Positions 7,332 through 15,932 are shown, counted from the first letter of the stretch. The stretch: DNA of 64,000 nucleotides from Brevibacillus brevis (GCF_001039275.2 NZ_CP030117.1:4278001-4342000), one strand, 5' to 3'. The notes: a model not told the origin generated them from the sequence alone. A program made the numbers and translations.

Positions 7332-8690
7332 TTGGAGAGTCCGATAGGGGAGATTACGCTGAATCTGCTGCTCGTGGTATTTTTGGTTCTTCTGAACGGC
7401 TTCTTTGTCGCAGCAGAATTCTCGTTGGTAAAAGTTCGCCAAACTCGTCTGACCCAGCTCGTCAGTGAAGGCAATAACAAAAGTGCCCGCTACGCGCAAA
7501 AAGTCACCCGAGAGCTCGACGCCTACCTGTCCGCCTGCCAGCTCGGAATAACGCTGGCTTCGCTGGGATTAGGCTGGGTCGGTGAACCCGCCGTCGCCCA
7601 TTACGTCGCGCCCGTCATGGCATTTTTTCATTTCCCATCTTATTTGGTCGGTCCGACCTCACTTGCGATTGCCTTTGCTATCATCACATTTTTACATATC
7701 GTCTTCGGAGAGCTTGCGCCCAAGTCCTTGGCGATCCAAAAAGCGGAGGCCACTTCCCTATGGACTGCTGCACCGCTCATGTTTTTTTACAAGCTGAGCT
7801 ATCCACTCATCTGGTTTTTAAACGGAGCAGCCAATTTATTGATCAGACGTCTTGGAGTAGAGCCTGCCACCGAAAACGAATCTGCTCATACAGAAGAAGA
7901 AATCCGCCTTCTCATGAACCAGAGTCATAAAAGTGGTCATATTGACCAGACCGAAATGGCTCTCGTCGACAATGTCTTCGTGTTTTCCGAACGTCTTGCC
8001 CGGGAAATCATGATCCCACGGATTGAGATGATTTGCCTCTACGACGACAATACGTTTGACGAAAACCTCGAAATCATGAGAGAGTCTCGCCATTCACGCT
8101 TTCCTGTCGCCCATGAGGATAAGGACAGGCTGATTGGCTTTGTACACACGTCAGATTTTTACCTCTCTGCGCTAACGACAGGGAAAGCAGAGTTAACTGA
8201 TTTTCTCCGTCCATTATTGACGGTGCCGGAGTCCATGGAAATTAGCCACGTCTTGCGCTTAATGCAAAAGCGCCGTTCCCAGCTCGCCATCGTGATTGAC
8301 GAATACGGAGGTACAGCAGGGTTGTTAACGATGGAGGACATTTTGGAGGAAATCGTCGGTGATATTCAGGACGAGTTCGATGAAAATGAGCGCCCTGAAA
8401 TTGAAGAAAGCTCCAGCAATACACTCTCGGTTTCCGGCAAAACTCTCTTGACAGAACTGAATGATTACATATCGATTGAAGTCGTTTCCGACGAAGTCGA
8501 CACCATTGCCGGATGGCTCTACAGCCAGTTAAATGAAGAGGTCGCGAAAGGCAAAACCGTCGCATTCCAAGGCTATCTTTTTGCGATCAGTGAACTGGAA
8601 AACCATCGCATTACACGGGTGAGCATCACGTATTTGGGAGCAGAAGATTCGTCTGCTCTTCCTGAGGACATCGTGTCGCTGCACTCCTAA
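7332..8690 (+). CDS. CNNM/CorC (HlyC/CorC) family transporter, copy 1
   Basis: 452 residues. An N-terminal CNNM transmembrane domain (about residues 1-190, with L-N-G-F-F-V-A-A-E-F-S-L-V-K-V-R) is followed by a CBS-domain pair (about 205-325, with G-L-L-T-M-E-D-I-L-E-E-I-V-G-D-I-Q-D-E) and a C-terminal CorC_HlyC domain. Relatives such as B. subtilis MpfA export magnesium or modulate divalent cation flux; that role is inferred. The start is TTG 7332, five bases after GGAGG; the longer GTG frame from 7290 would cover the leader. A related gene lies at 28952-30271 in the opposite direction. Confidence 0.85.
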   Translation: MESPIGEITLNLLLVVFLVLLNGFFVAAEFSLVKVRQTRLTQLVSEGNNKSARYAQKVTRELDAYLSACQLGITLASLGLGWVGEPAVAHYVAPVMAFFHFPSYLVGPTSLAIAFAIITFLHIVFGELAPKSLAIQKAEATSLWTAAPLMFFYKLSYPLIWFLNGAANLLIRRLGVEPATENESAHTEEEIRLLMNQSHKSGHIDQTEMALVDNVFVFSERLAREIMIPRIEMICLYDDNTFDENLEIMRESRHSRFPVAHEDKDRLIGFVHTSDFYLSALTTGKAELTDFLRPLLTVPESMEISHVLRLMQKRRSQLAIVIDEYGGTAGLLTMEDILEEIVGDIQDEFDENERPEIEESSSNTLSVSGKTLLTELNDYISIEVVSDEVDTIAGWLYSQLNEEVAKGKTVAFQGYLFAISELENHRITRVSITYLGAEDSSALPEDIVSLHS

Positions 8691-8711
8691 TCGAAAAGAA
8701 CAACCATAATG

Positions 8712-8748
8712 GCAAGTGTCCCCTGCCGACAGGGGGCACTTCTTGTTT
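8712..8748 (+). terminator. Terminator after CNNM gene
   Basis: AAGTGTCCCCTG (8714-8725) pairs with CAGGGGGCACTT (8730-8741), followed by a T-rich run. Confidence 0.75.
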
Positions 8749-8761
8749 CCGAGGTGTCATG

Positions 8762-11173
8762 ATGAACTACGCTTTACTAGACAACAAACCCATCCTGTTG
8801 CTACCTGAGAACTACAATCGCATACCGTTTTGGCGCATGGCTGCCCGGCAGGACAAGGTGCGCTGTCCAGCCTGTGCATCGGCGCTTCGTCTTCATGCTG
8901 GCATTAGCTTTGAGCCGCATTTCTTCCACCCTGAAGGAGCAGAGTGCCCGCTTCTGACGGATAATGGTCCTGCTCCTCTCGATTCGCTGCTAGCGATCAA
9001 TGAGACGGCTGCCACTGCCTTTCAGGCTGTCTTGGCTGCTACGGTCGAAAAGGATCACAGCGACGATCACACGAAAGAATCACTCGCTTTCTCAACCGAG
9101 GAGCACAACGAGGTATCCATAAACGAAGAAAATCCAGCCACCATCGGCTCCTTTCGCCTTCCGAAAAAGAGAACGATTGGCACGAGCACGACGCCTCCCC
9201 CGCCAGCTCCAAAGCCACCGATTTTCCGCAAACGCTTGATGCCTAAGAAGACCATCTCTCACATGGCTGAGCAAATGCGTGATCAATCGATGCACCCGGG
9301 ACAACAGCAAGCGGTGCACGCTACCGAGGGGCCTTTTCTGATCCTCGCGGGAGCCGGAAGTGGCAAGACGCGCGTCATGACTGCACGCACGACTCACTTG
9401 ATCTCAGAGTTGGGCGTCAAGCCGAATCAAATCATGGTCGTGACCTTTACGACCAAAGCCGCCGATGAAATTCGTCAGCGCATTGCCCGGCAATTGCCCG
9501 CTGGACAAGCACGTGAGCTGATCGCTGGTACGTTCCACAGTATCTTTTACCGAATGCTCCTGCATCACCAGCCAGAACGGTGGGATCAGCAGCGCCTCTT
9601 GAAAAAGGATTGGCAAAAATGGCGGTTGATGCGCGAGACCGGCGCACTGCTCGGTCATGATGATCTTGCCACGTTAAAAGAAACAGAGATCACCGAAGCA
9701 CTCGGCATTGTCAGCCGTTGGAAAAACGAATACATCCTCCCCCATGAGGTCGCGTATCGGGAAGCGACGAACGATGCAGAAAAACGGGCGATCCAGCTTT
9801 ATCCTCTTTATGAGGCCACGAAGAACAAGCATCAATGGTTTGACTTTGACGACATGCTCATTGGCTGCTACGAAATGCTGCGCGATGATCCAGGACTCCT
9901 GCGCCGTTATCAGGAACGCATCACCTATGTGATGGTCGATGAGTTTCAGGATATCAATCGCATTCAGTATGAGACGGTCAAGCTGCTCGCCGCTCCACAG
10001 AACAATTTGTGTGTCATCGGGGATGACGACCAGTCTATTTACGGCTTTCGGGGCAGTGATCCGCAGTACATCTTGGGCTTCACCAAAGACTTTCCGCAGG
10101 CGTCGACATTTACACTCGAGGTCAACTACCGTTCCCATTCCTCGATTGTCAGTCTTGGCTACTCGCTGATCGGTCACAATCGGGAGCGTTGGGCAAAGGA
10201 ATGTCAGTCCTTTCATCGCGAGGAAGGCGATACGTATTTATTCGAGCCGGAAGACGAAGAAGAACAAGCTTCCCGGATCGTCGATGAAATTAACCATCGT
10301 CGCGAGCAAGGAGCCATATTGGGTGAATGCGCGATCTTGTACCGGACCAATGAATCTGCACGCCCCATATTGGAGCGCCTGAGCGAAGCAGGGATTCCTT
10401 TTCATTACACGCAAGAGGAGGATTCCTTTTACCAACGCCAGACGGTTCGCTGGACACTGAATTATTTGCGGCTCGCGTTAAACCCGGATGACAGCGATGC
10501 GCTAAAAGAAATATTGTCGACCCTCTACATCTCAGCCGAAATGTGGAATGCCTTGCGCAGTCAAGCAATCATTGAGGACAAGCCGATTCTGCACGTTCTT
10601 CCGCATTTGACACAGCTCAAACCGTATCAGCGCAAGCACATGCAGCTAATCAATGAGATTCTCACCGCGTGCAAGGATGTTCCACCTGCTCAAGCGTTAG
10701 AGCTCATCTATGAGGATGGCAAACTCCGTGACTATCTAAAAAAACGTGCGAAAGACCGGGAAGATGGCCGGGAACGTTGGAGCGATGAGCTTCAGCAAAT
10801 ACTGGCAGCTTCCAAGCGCCATGCGACAATTAGCGATTTTTTGGCTTATATCGATCAAATGGCGCGACAAGAAAAAGAGTGGCGCACGATGCGACCACTC
10901 CCGGACGAAGCTGTTCATGTTTTAAGCATCCATCGGGCAAAAGGTCTCGAATACGACCACGTCTTCTTGCCCGATCTGGTAGAAGGTGCCCTTCCTCATG
11001 AGTACACATTGGATGAGCTGCGAAAAGGCGGCTCCGGTGCGCTTGAAGAAGAACGCCGTCTCTTATACGTCGCGATTACCCGGGCCCGTCACAGCTTGTG
11101 TATCGGTATCCCCCGGGAGCGATTCGGACGAAAGACCCGCACCTCCCGCTTCATCGCCGAGATGGGCAGGTAA
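8762..11173 (+). CDS. UvrD/Rep-type ATP-dependent DNA helicase with CoiA-like N-terminal zinc domain (YjcD-like)
   Basis: 803 residues. Residues 30-65 hold C-P-A-C and H-F-F-H-P...C-P, like the small zinc-binding domain at the start of CoiA competence proteins. A proline-rich linker follows (about 130-165). The superfamily 1A helicase core begins near 175: Walker A A-G-A-G-S-G-K-T, motif II V-M-V-D-E-F-Q-D-I-N, motif III D-D-D-Q-S-I-Y-G-F-R-G, motif V S-I-H-R-A-K-G-L-E-Y, motif VI L-L-Y-V-A-I-T-R-A-R. It should unwind DNA 3' to 5' during repair or recombination. B. subtilis YjcD, from the yjcDEFGH area, is the likely counterpart. ATG 8762 is preferred over 8759 because GAGGTG lies five bases upstream. 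Confidence 0.85.
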   Translation: MNYALLDNKPILLLPENYNRIPFWRMAARQDKVRCPACASALRLHAGISFEPHFFHPEGAECPLLTDNGPAPLDSLLAINETAATAFQAVLAATVEKDHSDDHTKESLAFSTEEHNEVSINEENPATIGSFRLPKKRTIGTSTTPPPPAPKPPIFRKRLMPKKTISHMAEQMRDQSMHPGQQQAVHATEGPFLILAGAGSGKTRVMTARTTHLISELGVKPNQIMVVTFTTKAADEIRQRIARQLPAGQARELIAGTFHSIFYRMLLHHQPERWDQQRLLKKDWQKWRLMRETGALLGHDDLATLKETEITEALGIVSRWKNEYILPHEVAYREATNDAEKRAIQLYPLYEATKNKHQWFDFDDMLIGCYEMLRDDPGLLRRYQERITYVMVDEFQDINRIQYETVKLLAAPQNNLCVIGDDDQSIYGFRGSDPQYILGFTKDFPQASTFTLEVNYRSHSSIVSLGYSLIGHNRERWAKECQSFHREEGDTYLFEPEDEEEQASRIVDEINHRREQGAILGECAILYRTNESARPILERLSEAGIPFHYTQEEDSFYQRQTVRWTLNYLRLALNPDDSDALKEILSTLYISAEMWNALRSQAIIEDKPILHVLPHLTQLKPYQRKHMQLINEILTACKDVPPAQALELIYEDGKLRDYLKKRAKDREDGRERWSDELQQILAASKRHATISDFLAYIDQMARQEKEWRTMRPLPDEAVHVLSIHRAKGLEYDHVFLPDLVEGALPHEYTLDELRKGGSGALEEERRLLYVAITRARHSLCIGIPRERFGRKTRTSRFIAEMGR

Positions 11174-11235
11174 GTAGTGGAAGCCGCCGCCCATATAAAT
11201 CAAGAACTCTTCCATGTTCGTAATCAATGGAAACA

Positions 11236-11302
11236 TGAAAAAACAGGCCCCCTTTCACGCATTTTGGGTATAGTATGCGAGAAAGCGGGGCCTGTTATTC
11301 TT
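11236..11302. terminator. Long bidirectional terminator between helicase and fabI
   Basis: AACAGGCCCC...CTTTC...CGCAT on one side pairs with ATGCG...GAAAG...GGGGCCTGTT on the other, giving a stem of about 20 bp with two or three mismatches. The minus-strand T run is strong, so it mainly ends fabI. Confidence 0.85.
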
Positions 11303-11323
11303 TTTCGGGAAAATTACTTCTGG

Positions 11324-12097
11324 TTAGCCGCCCATAATGCTGTAGCCAGCATCGACGTGCAGAATTTCACCTGTGATTCCCCGGGAGAGATTGCTGAACA
11401 AGAAGAGAGCGGTGTCGCCTACTTCCGATTGGTCAATCGTGCGGCGCAATGGCGCTTTTTCCTCAATTTCCTTCAGTACGGTGTTGAAATTGCGGATTCC
11501 TTTTGCAGCAAGCGTACGGATTGGACCAGCGGAGATCGCATTGATACGAATGTTCTCTTTGCCCAGGTCGTTTGCCAAGTAACGAACAGAAGCATCAAGC
11601 GCTGCTTTGGCTACACCCATTACGTTGTAGTTTTGAATCACGCGCTCACCGCCAAGGTAAGTCAAGGTCACGATGCTTCCGCCCTCGGTCATCAACGGAC
11701 GAGCAGCACGAGCAACTGCTACCAGGGAGAATGCGCTAATGTCTTGTGCCAGCGCGTATCCTTCGCGGGATGTGTTGACATACTCGCCTTCGAGCTCTTC
11801 GGTTTTCGCAAACGCGATGCAATGCGCTAGGCCATGAATAACGCCCACTTTTTCTTGGATCACAGCAAAAGCCGCTTCGACGTCCTCATCCTTCGTGACA
11901 TCGCAATTCACCAACAGCGACTCTACTCCCAATTTTTCCGTGAGTGCCGCCACGTTTTCACGCAAACGCTCCCCTTGGTACGTAAAAATCAGATTCGCTC
12001 CAGCATTATGTAAGGATTGCGCAATTCCCCAGGCAATGCTGCGGTGGTTTGCTACGCCCATGATGACGATGTTCTTTCCTTGCAACAATGTATTCAT
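11324..12097 (-). CDS. fabI: Enoyl-[acyl-carrier-protein] reductase (NADH), FabI
   Basis: 257 residues, the normal FabI length. It has the divergent short-chain-dehydrogenase glycine motif G-V-A-N-H-R-S-I-A-W-G-I-A at residues 14-26, the F-T-Y-Q-G strand, and the catalytic Tyr and Lys in Y-N-V-M-G-V-A-K (Tyr-x6-Lys). It reduces trans-2-enoyl-ACP in the last step of each fatty-acid elongation cycle, in the cytoplasm, and is the triclosan target family. The ATG at 12097 follows AAAGGGG. A TATAAT-like -10 is at 12133-12138 on the minus strand. I saw no clear FapR operator upstream. Confidence 0.95.
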   Translation of the reverse strand: MNTLLQGKNIVIMGVANHRSIAWGIAQSLHNAGANLIFTYQGERLRENVAALTEKLGVESLLVNCDVTKDEDVEAAFAVIQEKVGVIHGLAHCIAFAKTEELEGEYVNTSREGYALAQDISAFSLVAVARAARPLMTEGGSIVTLTYLGGERVIQNYNVMGVAKAALDASVRYLANDLGKENIRINAISAGPIRTLAAKGIRNFNTVLKEIEEKAPLRRTIDQSEVGDTALFLFSNLSRGITGEILHVDAGYSIMGG

Positions 12098-12132
12098 TAT
12101 GTATCTGCCCCTTTCCCAACTTATTCCCCTGC

Positions 12133-12138
12133 ATTATA
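12133..12138 (-). promoter_or_regulatory. -10 element of fabI promoter
   Basis: A perfect TATAAT on the minus strand about 36 bases before the fabI start. The -35 region is weak. Confidence 0.4.
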
Positions 12139-12193
12139 ACCGATCTTGTCCATGGATACGAGGGGATAAACGAGAGGGGCAGTACAAAAACAT

Positions 12194-12361
12194 TTAATCG
12201 GTACTTCCGGCCTGATCGGTTAGCACAGGTAGAGCGTCAGAGGAAGCCCACGATTCCTGCAATGGATTCAACGATGTCCCCATGACCGGGAATTCAGTCA
12301 GTGACTGCAAGAGATCATCTGTTTGCATTTGCTCCTGATGGTTCATACTGTCAGTCCACAC
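12194..12361 (-). CDS. Small acidic hypothetical protein, 55 aa
   Basis: Starting at GTG 12361 with GGAGG five bases upstream, the frame gives M-W-T-D-S-M-N-H-Q-E-Q-M-Q-T-D-D-L-L-Q-S and ends Q-A-G-S-T-D. It is acidic and hydrophilic, with no membrane segment. An internal ATG at 12346 would give 49 residues. It sits between the ZIP transporter gene and fabI in the same direction. The frame continues open upstream into the ZIP gene, but that part is only a shadow. I do not recognise the protein; the ribosome site is the main support. Confidence 0.4.
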   Translation of the reverse strand: MWTDSMNHQEQMQTDDLLQSLTEFPVMGTSLNPLQESWASSDALPVLTDQAGSTD

Positions 12362-12399
12362 TCCTTCCTCCAGACTAGACTGGCTAGGAATGAGACCTT

Positions 12400-13125
12400 T
12401 TATGCATGCAAGTGGTTCGCGTGCAAATAGGCAGACAAAATCAGATACACCGCCATGGCACCAACAAAATAAACACCGTACTGTGCCTTTTTGGTTTGGC
12501 CGATATAAGGGACGAGATGGCTGGCCGACACATACAAGAATATACCCGTCGTCATGGCCAACATAATGCCAGACCAATTCGGTGGAAACATTTGCTCGGC
12601 AAAACCAAAGCTGAGAGCTCCTGCAATCGTCGCGATTCCAAGCGATGTCGCCCCCCAAAATGCCTTCTTTCTCGAATTGGTCGCTGCCAGTAAAAAAGAG
12701 GCAATGGTCACACCATCCGGAATTTTATGCAGCAGCATAGCCACCAACACGGATACCGCTACTTCTGAATCCATCCGCAGGCTAGCGACTAATGAGACCC
12801 CTTCGACAAATGCATGCAATAAAAAGCCCGTCATGACCCCAATGATTCCCGTGGAGCCAAGTTCTCCGCTCGATTTGCTGATTAGTTCCAGAGCAAAAAG
12901 CGTCACAAAGCCAACGAGCACAAATGGCATCAACCACAAGCTCTTGTCAGAAAAGACATGTGGCATCAAATCTAGCAGCGTAATCGCCAGCAGTAGCCCA
13001 GCCCCTGCACTGATCATCGCGAACAATGCCTCGGATGACCAGGCACGCAGACATAACAGCAGTCCCCCGATACTGCTCGCCAAGGCAGCAGTCAAAAGGA
13101 CAATCCAGAAAACAGATTGCATCAT
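12400..13125 (-). CDS. ZIP family metal transporter
   Basis: 241 residues with about eight hydrophobic helices. The two metal-binding helices are clear: L-L-H-A-F-V-E-G-V near residues 103-111 and L-L-H-K-I-P-D-G-V near 130-139, the H-x3-E and H-x3-D/E patterns of ZIP proteins. The short histidine-bearing tail (H-A-N-H-L-H-A) could also bind metal. It would move zinc or another divalent cation into the cytoplasm. GAGGAG precedes the start. Upstream on the minus strand TTGTCA-16 bp-CATAAT may be the promoter, with a 13-base palindrome behind it. Confidence 0.85.
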   Translation of the reverse strand: MMQSVFWIVLLTAALASSIGGLLLCLRAWSSEALFAMISAGAGLLLAITLLDLMPHVFSDKSLWLMPFVLVGFVTLFALELISKSSGELGSTGIIGVMTGFLLHAFVEGVSLVASLRMDSEVAVSVLVAMLLHKIPDGVTIASFLLAATNSRKKAFWGATSLGIATIAGALSFGFAEQMFPPNWSGIMLAMTTGIFLYVSASHLVPYIGQTKKAQYGVYFVGAMAVYLILSAYLHANHLHA

Positions 13126-13216
13126 CCGGTCCTCTCCTCACCCAACGAGCAAAAACATGCTTACTCCTTCCATATGTACGCGCCTGTCCCGGTCATTATG
13201 AGCAGACAACCAAATT

Positions 13217-13248
13217 TGACAAATTACGACGACCTGTCCGAATCGGAC
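13217..13248 (-). promoter_or_regulatory. ZIP gene -35 element and adjoining palindrome
   Basis: TTGTCA on the minus strand (13222-13217) precedes CATAAT by 16 bp. Directly upstream, GTCCGA, one base, TCGGAC (13236-13248) is a perfect palindrome in the ZIP/MerR-like divergent region and could be an operator. It does not match the Zur box. Confidence 0.35.
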
Positions 13249-13305
13249 GAAAGATCACTAGTTTTTAGAACCTTTGTCGATTCTCTCTTACCCGGAAAAT
13301 TTTGG

Positions 13306-13314
13306 TGCTATAAT
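13306..13314 (+). promoter_or_regulatory. Extended -10 promoter of the MerR-HTH gene
   Basis: TGCTATAAT is a perfect extended -10 element about 45 bases before the start codon. No good -35 is seen, which is normal for extended -10 promoters. Confidence 0.55.
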
Positions 13315-13358
13315 GAGTCCACCGGGAATACCGAGAGGAAAAAAAGGAGTGATTCGGG

Positions 13359-13976
13359 ATGGATGTACAAGTTTGGATGGCTTCAAAAGAGGTAGCTGAT
13401 CGCCTTGATGTGCATGTTCGTACACTGCGTAACTGGCTGGACTTGTTCGTACCTGCTCAGGAACGTCTGAAAAATCCGCAGGGTCACTATTTGATCAGCG
13501 AAGCAGGGTTTGAACTGCTCAAGGAAGTAAAGGAAAGAAAAGACAACGGTAACAGCTCGTTAAAGGATATTCAGCGCCAACTGATAGAGGAAGGTCGCCT
13601 GTCCGAGGAAATGCTCCTGGAAGAAGAACTAACAAGCGCGGAAGAAACCGCCGTTACGATCAGCGCCACAAACAAGCTGGGAACGGGCATGCGAGAAGTA
13701 GAATTGACGGTCCACGAGACACTCGTCCAATTTCAGCAGGAGCTCACACAGCTCTCCTCTATGAATCATATGCAAACGACCATTTTACAAAAGATTGCGG
13801 ATATTGAAGAAATGCAAGAATCCCTTCGCTTGGAAATGCGTCGCGTTACTTTTGAACTGGATCTCATGCAGCAGCGCTTGACTCGTCGCAAGGAGCGCTA
13901 TGCCCGCTACGAGCCTCGCTGGTCACTCAACCCTTTCCGCTGGTTTACACGTTCCGATCGCGCAGCCGAGCAATAA
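13359..13976 (+). CDS. MerR-type HTH protein with coiled coil (RacA-like layout)
   Basis: 205 residues. Residues 7-60 form a MerR-like winged helix (M-A-S-K-E-V-A-D-R-L-D-V-H-V-R-T-L-R-N-W). Residues 110-185 are a coiled coil with many E, Q, L and R, and the end is basic and aromatic (W-S-L-N-P-F-R-W-F-T-R). This HTH plus coiled-coil layout resembles RacA, the chromosome-anchoring protein of sporulating bacilli, but could equally be another DNA-binding structural protein. The basic aromatic tail could touch membrane. No effector domain is seen. AAAAGGAG precedes ATG 13359. Confidence 0.65.
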   Translation: MDVQVWMASKEVADRLDVHVRTLRNWLDLFVPAQERLKNPQGHYLISEAGFELLKEVKERKDNGNSSLKDIQRQLIEEGRLSEEMLLEEELTSAEETAVTISATNKLGTGMREVELTVHETLVQFQQELTQLSSMNHMQTTILQKIADIEEMQESLRLEMRRVTFELDLMQQRLTRRKERYARYEPRWSLNPFRWFTRSDRAAEQ

Positions 13977-14130
13977 TCCTATTATTTTGATAAGGAAAAA
14001 AGTGACAATTGAGAGAAGTACCTCAACAACGGTAGTCTCCCATGTTCTACTGTGATAAAATGGAACTACATGAACTGACTGAAAAGCAGGACTATTTACA
14101 TTCCATAAAAAAAGGACTGGGGCTTTCGTT

Positions 14131-15219
14131 GTGAGAAAATTGCATATTACTTCGGTAAAGCCGGGCGATGTTATCGCCAAGAGCGTGTTCCAAGAAAATG
14201 GGAATGTTCTGTTGGGGATCGGGGTACAACTAACCTCCCGTTACATTGAACGGCTTGTTCAATTGGGAATTGATACCCTTTACATTCAAGACAAGCACAC
14301 AGAAGATATCATGCCCGAAGATGTAATCCGCGATGAGACGCGTAAAGAAGCCGTGGATGCCGTGTACAAAACGATGACCACCCTCATGGATCAGCCGCAG
14401 ATCAAGCGCCGTACGTCTGCACCTGATTTCGGGAGCAGTTTTCAAAAGGTGTTTCGGGAAATCTTTCAAGATTTGAGCAGTCGCAAAGATATCTTGGTCA
14501 ACCTGTCCAGTCTTCACGTGTTGGATGGTTACCTTTTTCACCACGCTGTCAATGTCGCCGTTCTATCTGGTGTGGTAGGGATGGCCAAAGGCTACAACCA
14601 GCAGCAGATGATGGAGTTGGGGATTGGTGCGCTTTTGTTCGACATCGGCATGACACAGGTTCCTAAGGAGCTCTGGACCATGCGTACCGAGCTAAGCGCA
14701 GAAGAACGACAACGTGTACAATATCATACGGAAGAAGGCTTCCATATTTTGCGGAATCAACATAACATCTCGGTCGTCTCCGCACACTGTGCGCTACAGC
14801 ACCACGAGAGATACAACGGAACAGGATATCCCCGTCAGCTCTGTGAGAAAAACATTCACGAGTATGCGCGCATCGTTGCAATTGCTGATGTTTACGATGC
14901 CTTAGTTTCCCCGCGTCCATTTCGGAAAAGCTATTCGCCGAGTGATGCTACCGAGTACTTATTCGCTACAGGAAACACCTATTTCGACCTCGACCTGCTC
15001 AAGCTATTCCTGCAGCACGTCGCCATTTATCCAATTGCTTCCACTGTATTGCTAAGTACAGGGCATACGGGGGTCGTTTCCAAGGTGAATCCATTGGCAG
15101 TGAATCGACCGACGATCCGTATTCTTACCAATGAAGATGGCTCTGAAGTAGCGAGCACCTATGAAATCGATCTCTACGATAAAGAATGGATGAGCGTGAC
15201 GATCGTCAAAACCTTATAG
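14131..15219 (+). CDS. HD-GYP domain protein with degenerate metal site
   Basis: 362 residues. The N-terminal 60 residues match the DUF3391-like lead-in of HD-GYP proteins (V-K-P-G-D-V-I-A-K-S-V). The HD-GYP domain spans about 115-290 with H137-H138, H224-H225-E and G-T-G-Y-P at 230-234. The HD dyad is replaced by F170-D171 (A-L-L-F-D-I-G-M), and the usual Lys after it is Met. Intact HD-GYP proteins break down cyclic di-GMP; the missing His suggests a sensor or binding role instead. The start is GTG 14131 with a modest ribosome site, so the exact start is less sure. Confidence 0.75.
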   Translation: MRKLHITSVKPGDVIAKSVFQENGNVLLGIGVQLTSRYIERLVQLGIDTLYIQDKHTEDIMPEDVIRDETRKEAVDAVYKTMTTLMDQPQIKRRTSAPDFGSSFQKVFREIFQDLSSRKDILVNLSSLHVLDGYLFHHAVNVAVLSGVVGMAKGYNQQQMMELGIGALLFDIGMTQVPKELWTMRTELSAEERQRVQYHTEEGFHILRNQHNISVVSAHCALQHHERYNGTGYPRQLCEKNIHEYARIVAIADVYDALVSPRPFRKSYSPSDATEYLFATGNTYFDLDLLKLFLQHVAIYPIASTVLLSTGHTGVVSKVNPLAVNRPTIRILTNEDGSEVASTYEIDLYDKEWMSVTIVKTL

Positions 15220-15228
15220 GCATAAGAT

Positions 15229-15262
15229 CAAGCTGAGATTCATTATTCATCTCAGTTTTTTC
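15229..15262. terminator. Terminator after HD-GYP gene
   Basis: AGCTGAGAT pairs with ATCTCAG(T), followed by six T on the plus strand. Confidence 0.75.
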
Positions 15263-15932
15263 ATGCGTGGGTACGTGTTGTTTTCGTACGTTGCAAATAT
15301 CCCGCAACTAACACGAGAGCGGCCAATCCAATTTTGATCGCATATTCGAGCCAAAGCCTCCCTGCGATCCACTCATGTACCGCATCTTCCATGAGAATCA
15401 TATTCGCCGCTGTCACAGCCAGGACACCTGAACCAACATAAACAAGCCATACAAAGCGCTCCATCGCTTTTAGAATGAGCTGACTGCCAAAAATCATGAG
15501 AGGCACACTGATTACCAGGCCCAACACGATGAGGACGATATCTCCTTTGGCAGCCCCTGCAATAGCGAGTACGTTATCCAATCCCATCATCACATCTGCT
15601 ACGACAATCGTCTTGACCGCTTGAACTAAGTCTTCACTCGAGCTGATCGCTTCCTCTCGCTCGTCCTCGCGTAACAGATTGTAGCTGATCCATAGCAGGA
15701 TAACTCCGCCGATCATGTACAGATACGGGATTTTCAGCAAATAAACAGCAAGAATCGTAGCAATCACGCGTACGATGATAGCAAGAAACGTCCCCCACAA
15801 TATGGCTCGTTTTCGTTGTTCGATAGGAAGCTTCCGACAAGCGATGGCAATAACCACGGCATTATCTCCACTTAATACGAGGTTGATGGTAATGATGAGT
15901 AGCAGTGACGAAAAAAAAGCAGATTCAAACAA
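15261..15932 (-). CDS. TerC family integral membrane protein (YjbE-like)
   Basis: 223 residues with about seven helices. TerC hallmarks are T-I-N-L-V-L-S-G-D-N-A-V-V near residues 15-27 and V-A-D-V-M-M-G-L-D-N-V-L-A near 112-124; the paired Asp residues in membrane helices are typical of the family, which is linked to manganese export and metallation of secreted enzymes. The start is set at TTG 15932 because GGGAGG lies 8 bases upstream; a GTG three codons earlier touches that site. I looked for a yybP-ykoY manganese riboswitch but the 86-base gap to the divergent gene is too short. Confidence 0.85.
   Translation of the reverse strand: MFESAFFSSLLLIITINLVLSGDNAVVIAIACRKLPIEQRKRAILWGTFLAIIVRVIATILAVYLLKIPYLYMIGGVILLWISYNLLREDEREEAISSSEDLVQAVKTIVVADVMMGLDNVLAIAGAAKGDIVLIVLGLVISVPLMIFGSQLILKAMERFVWLVYVGSGVLAVTAANMILMEDAVHEWIAGRLWLEYAIKIGLAALVLVAGYLQRTKTTRTHA

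Noticed and set aside
11177..11830. Long plus-strand frame opposite fabI
   Set aside because: Antisense to fabI, runs through a terminator, and has no plausible ribosome site or motif.
12098..12193. FapR operator before fabI
   Set aside because: No inverted repeat like TTAGTACCTA...TAATTA was visible.
12362..12658. Upstream part of the open frame that ends at 12194
   Set aside because: It is an out-of-frame shadow within the ZIP gene; only the last 55 codons have their own ribosome site and were kept as a low-confidence gene.
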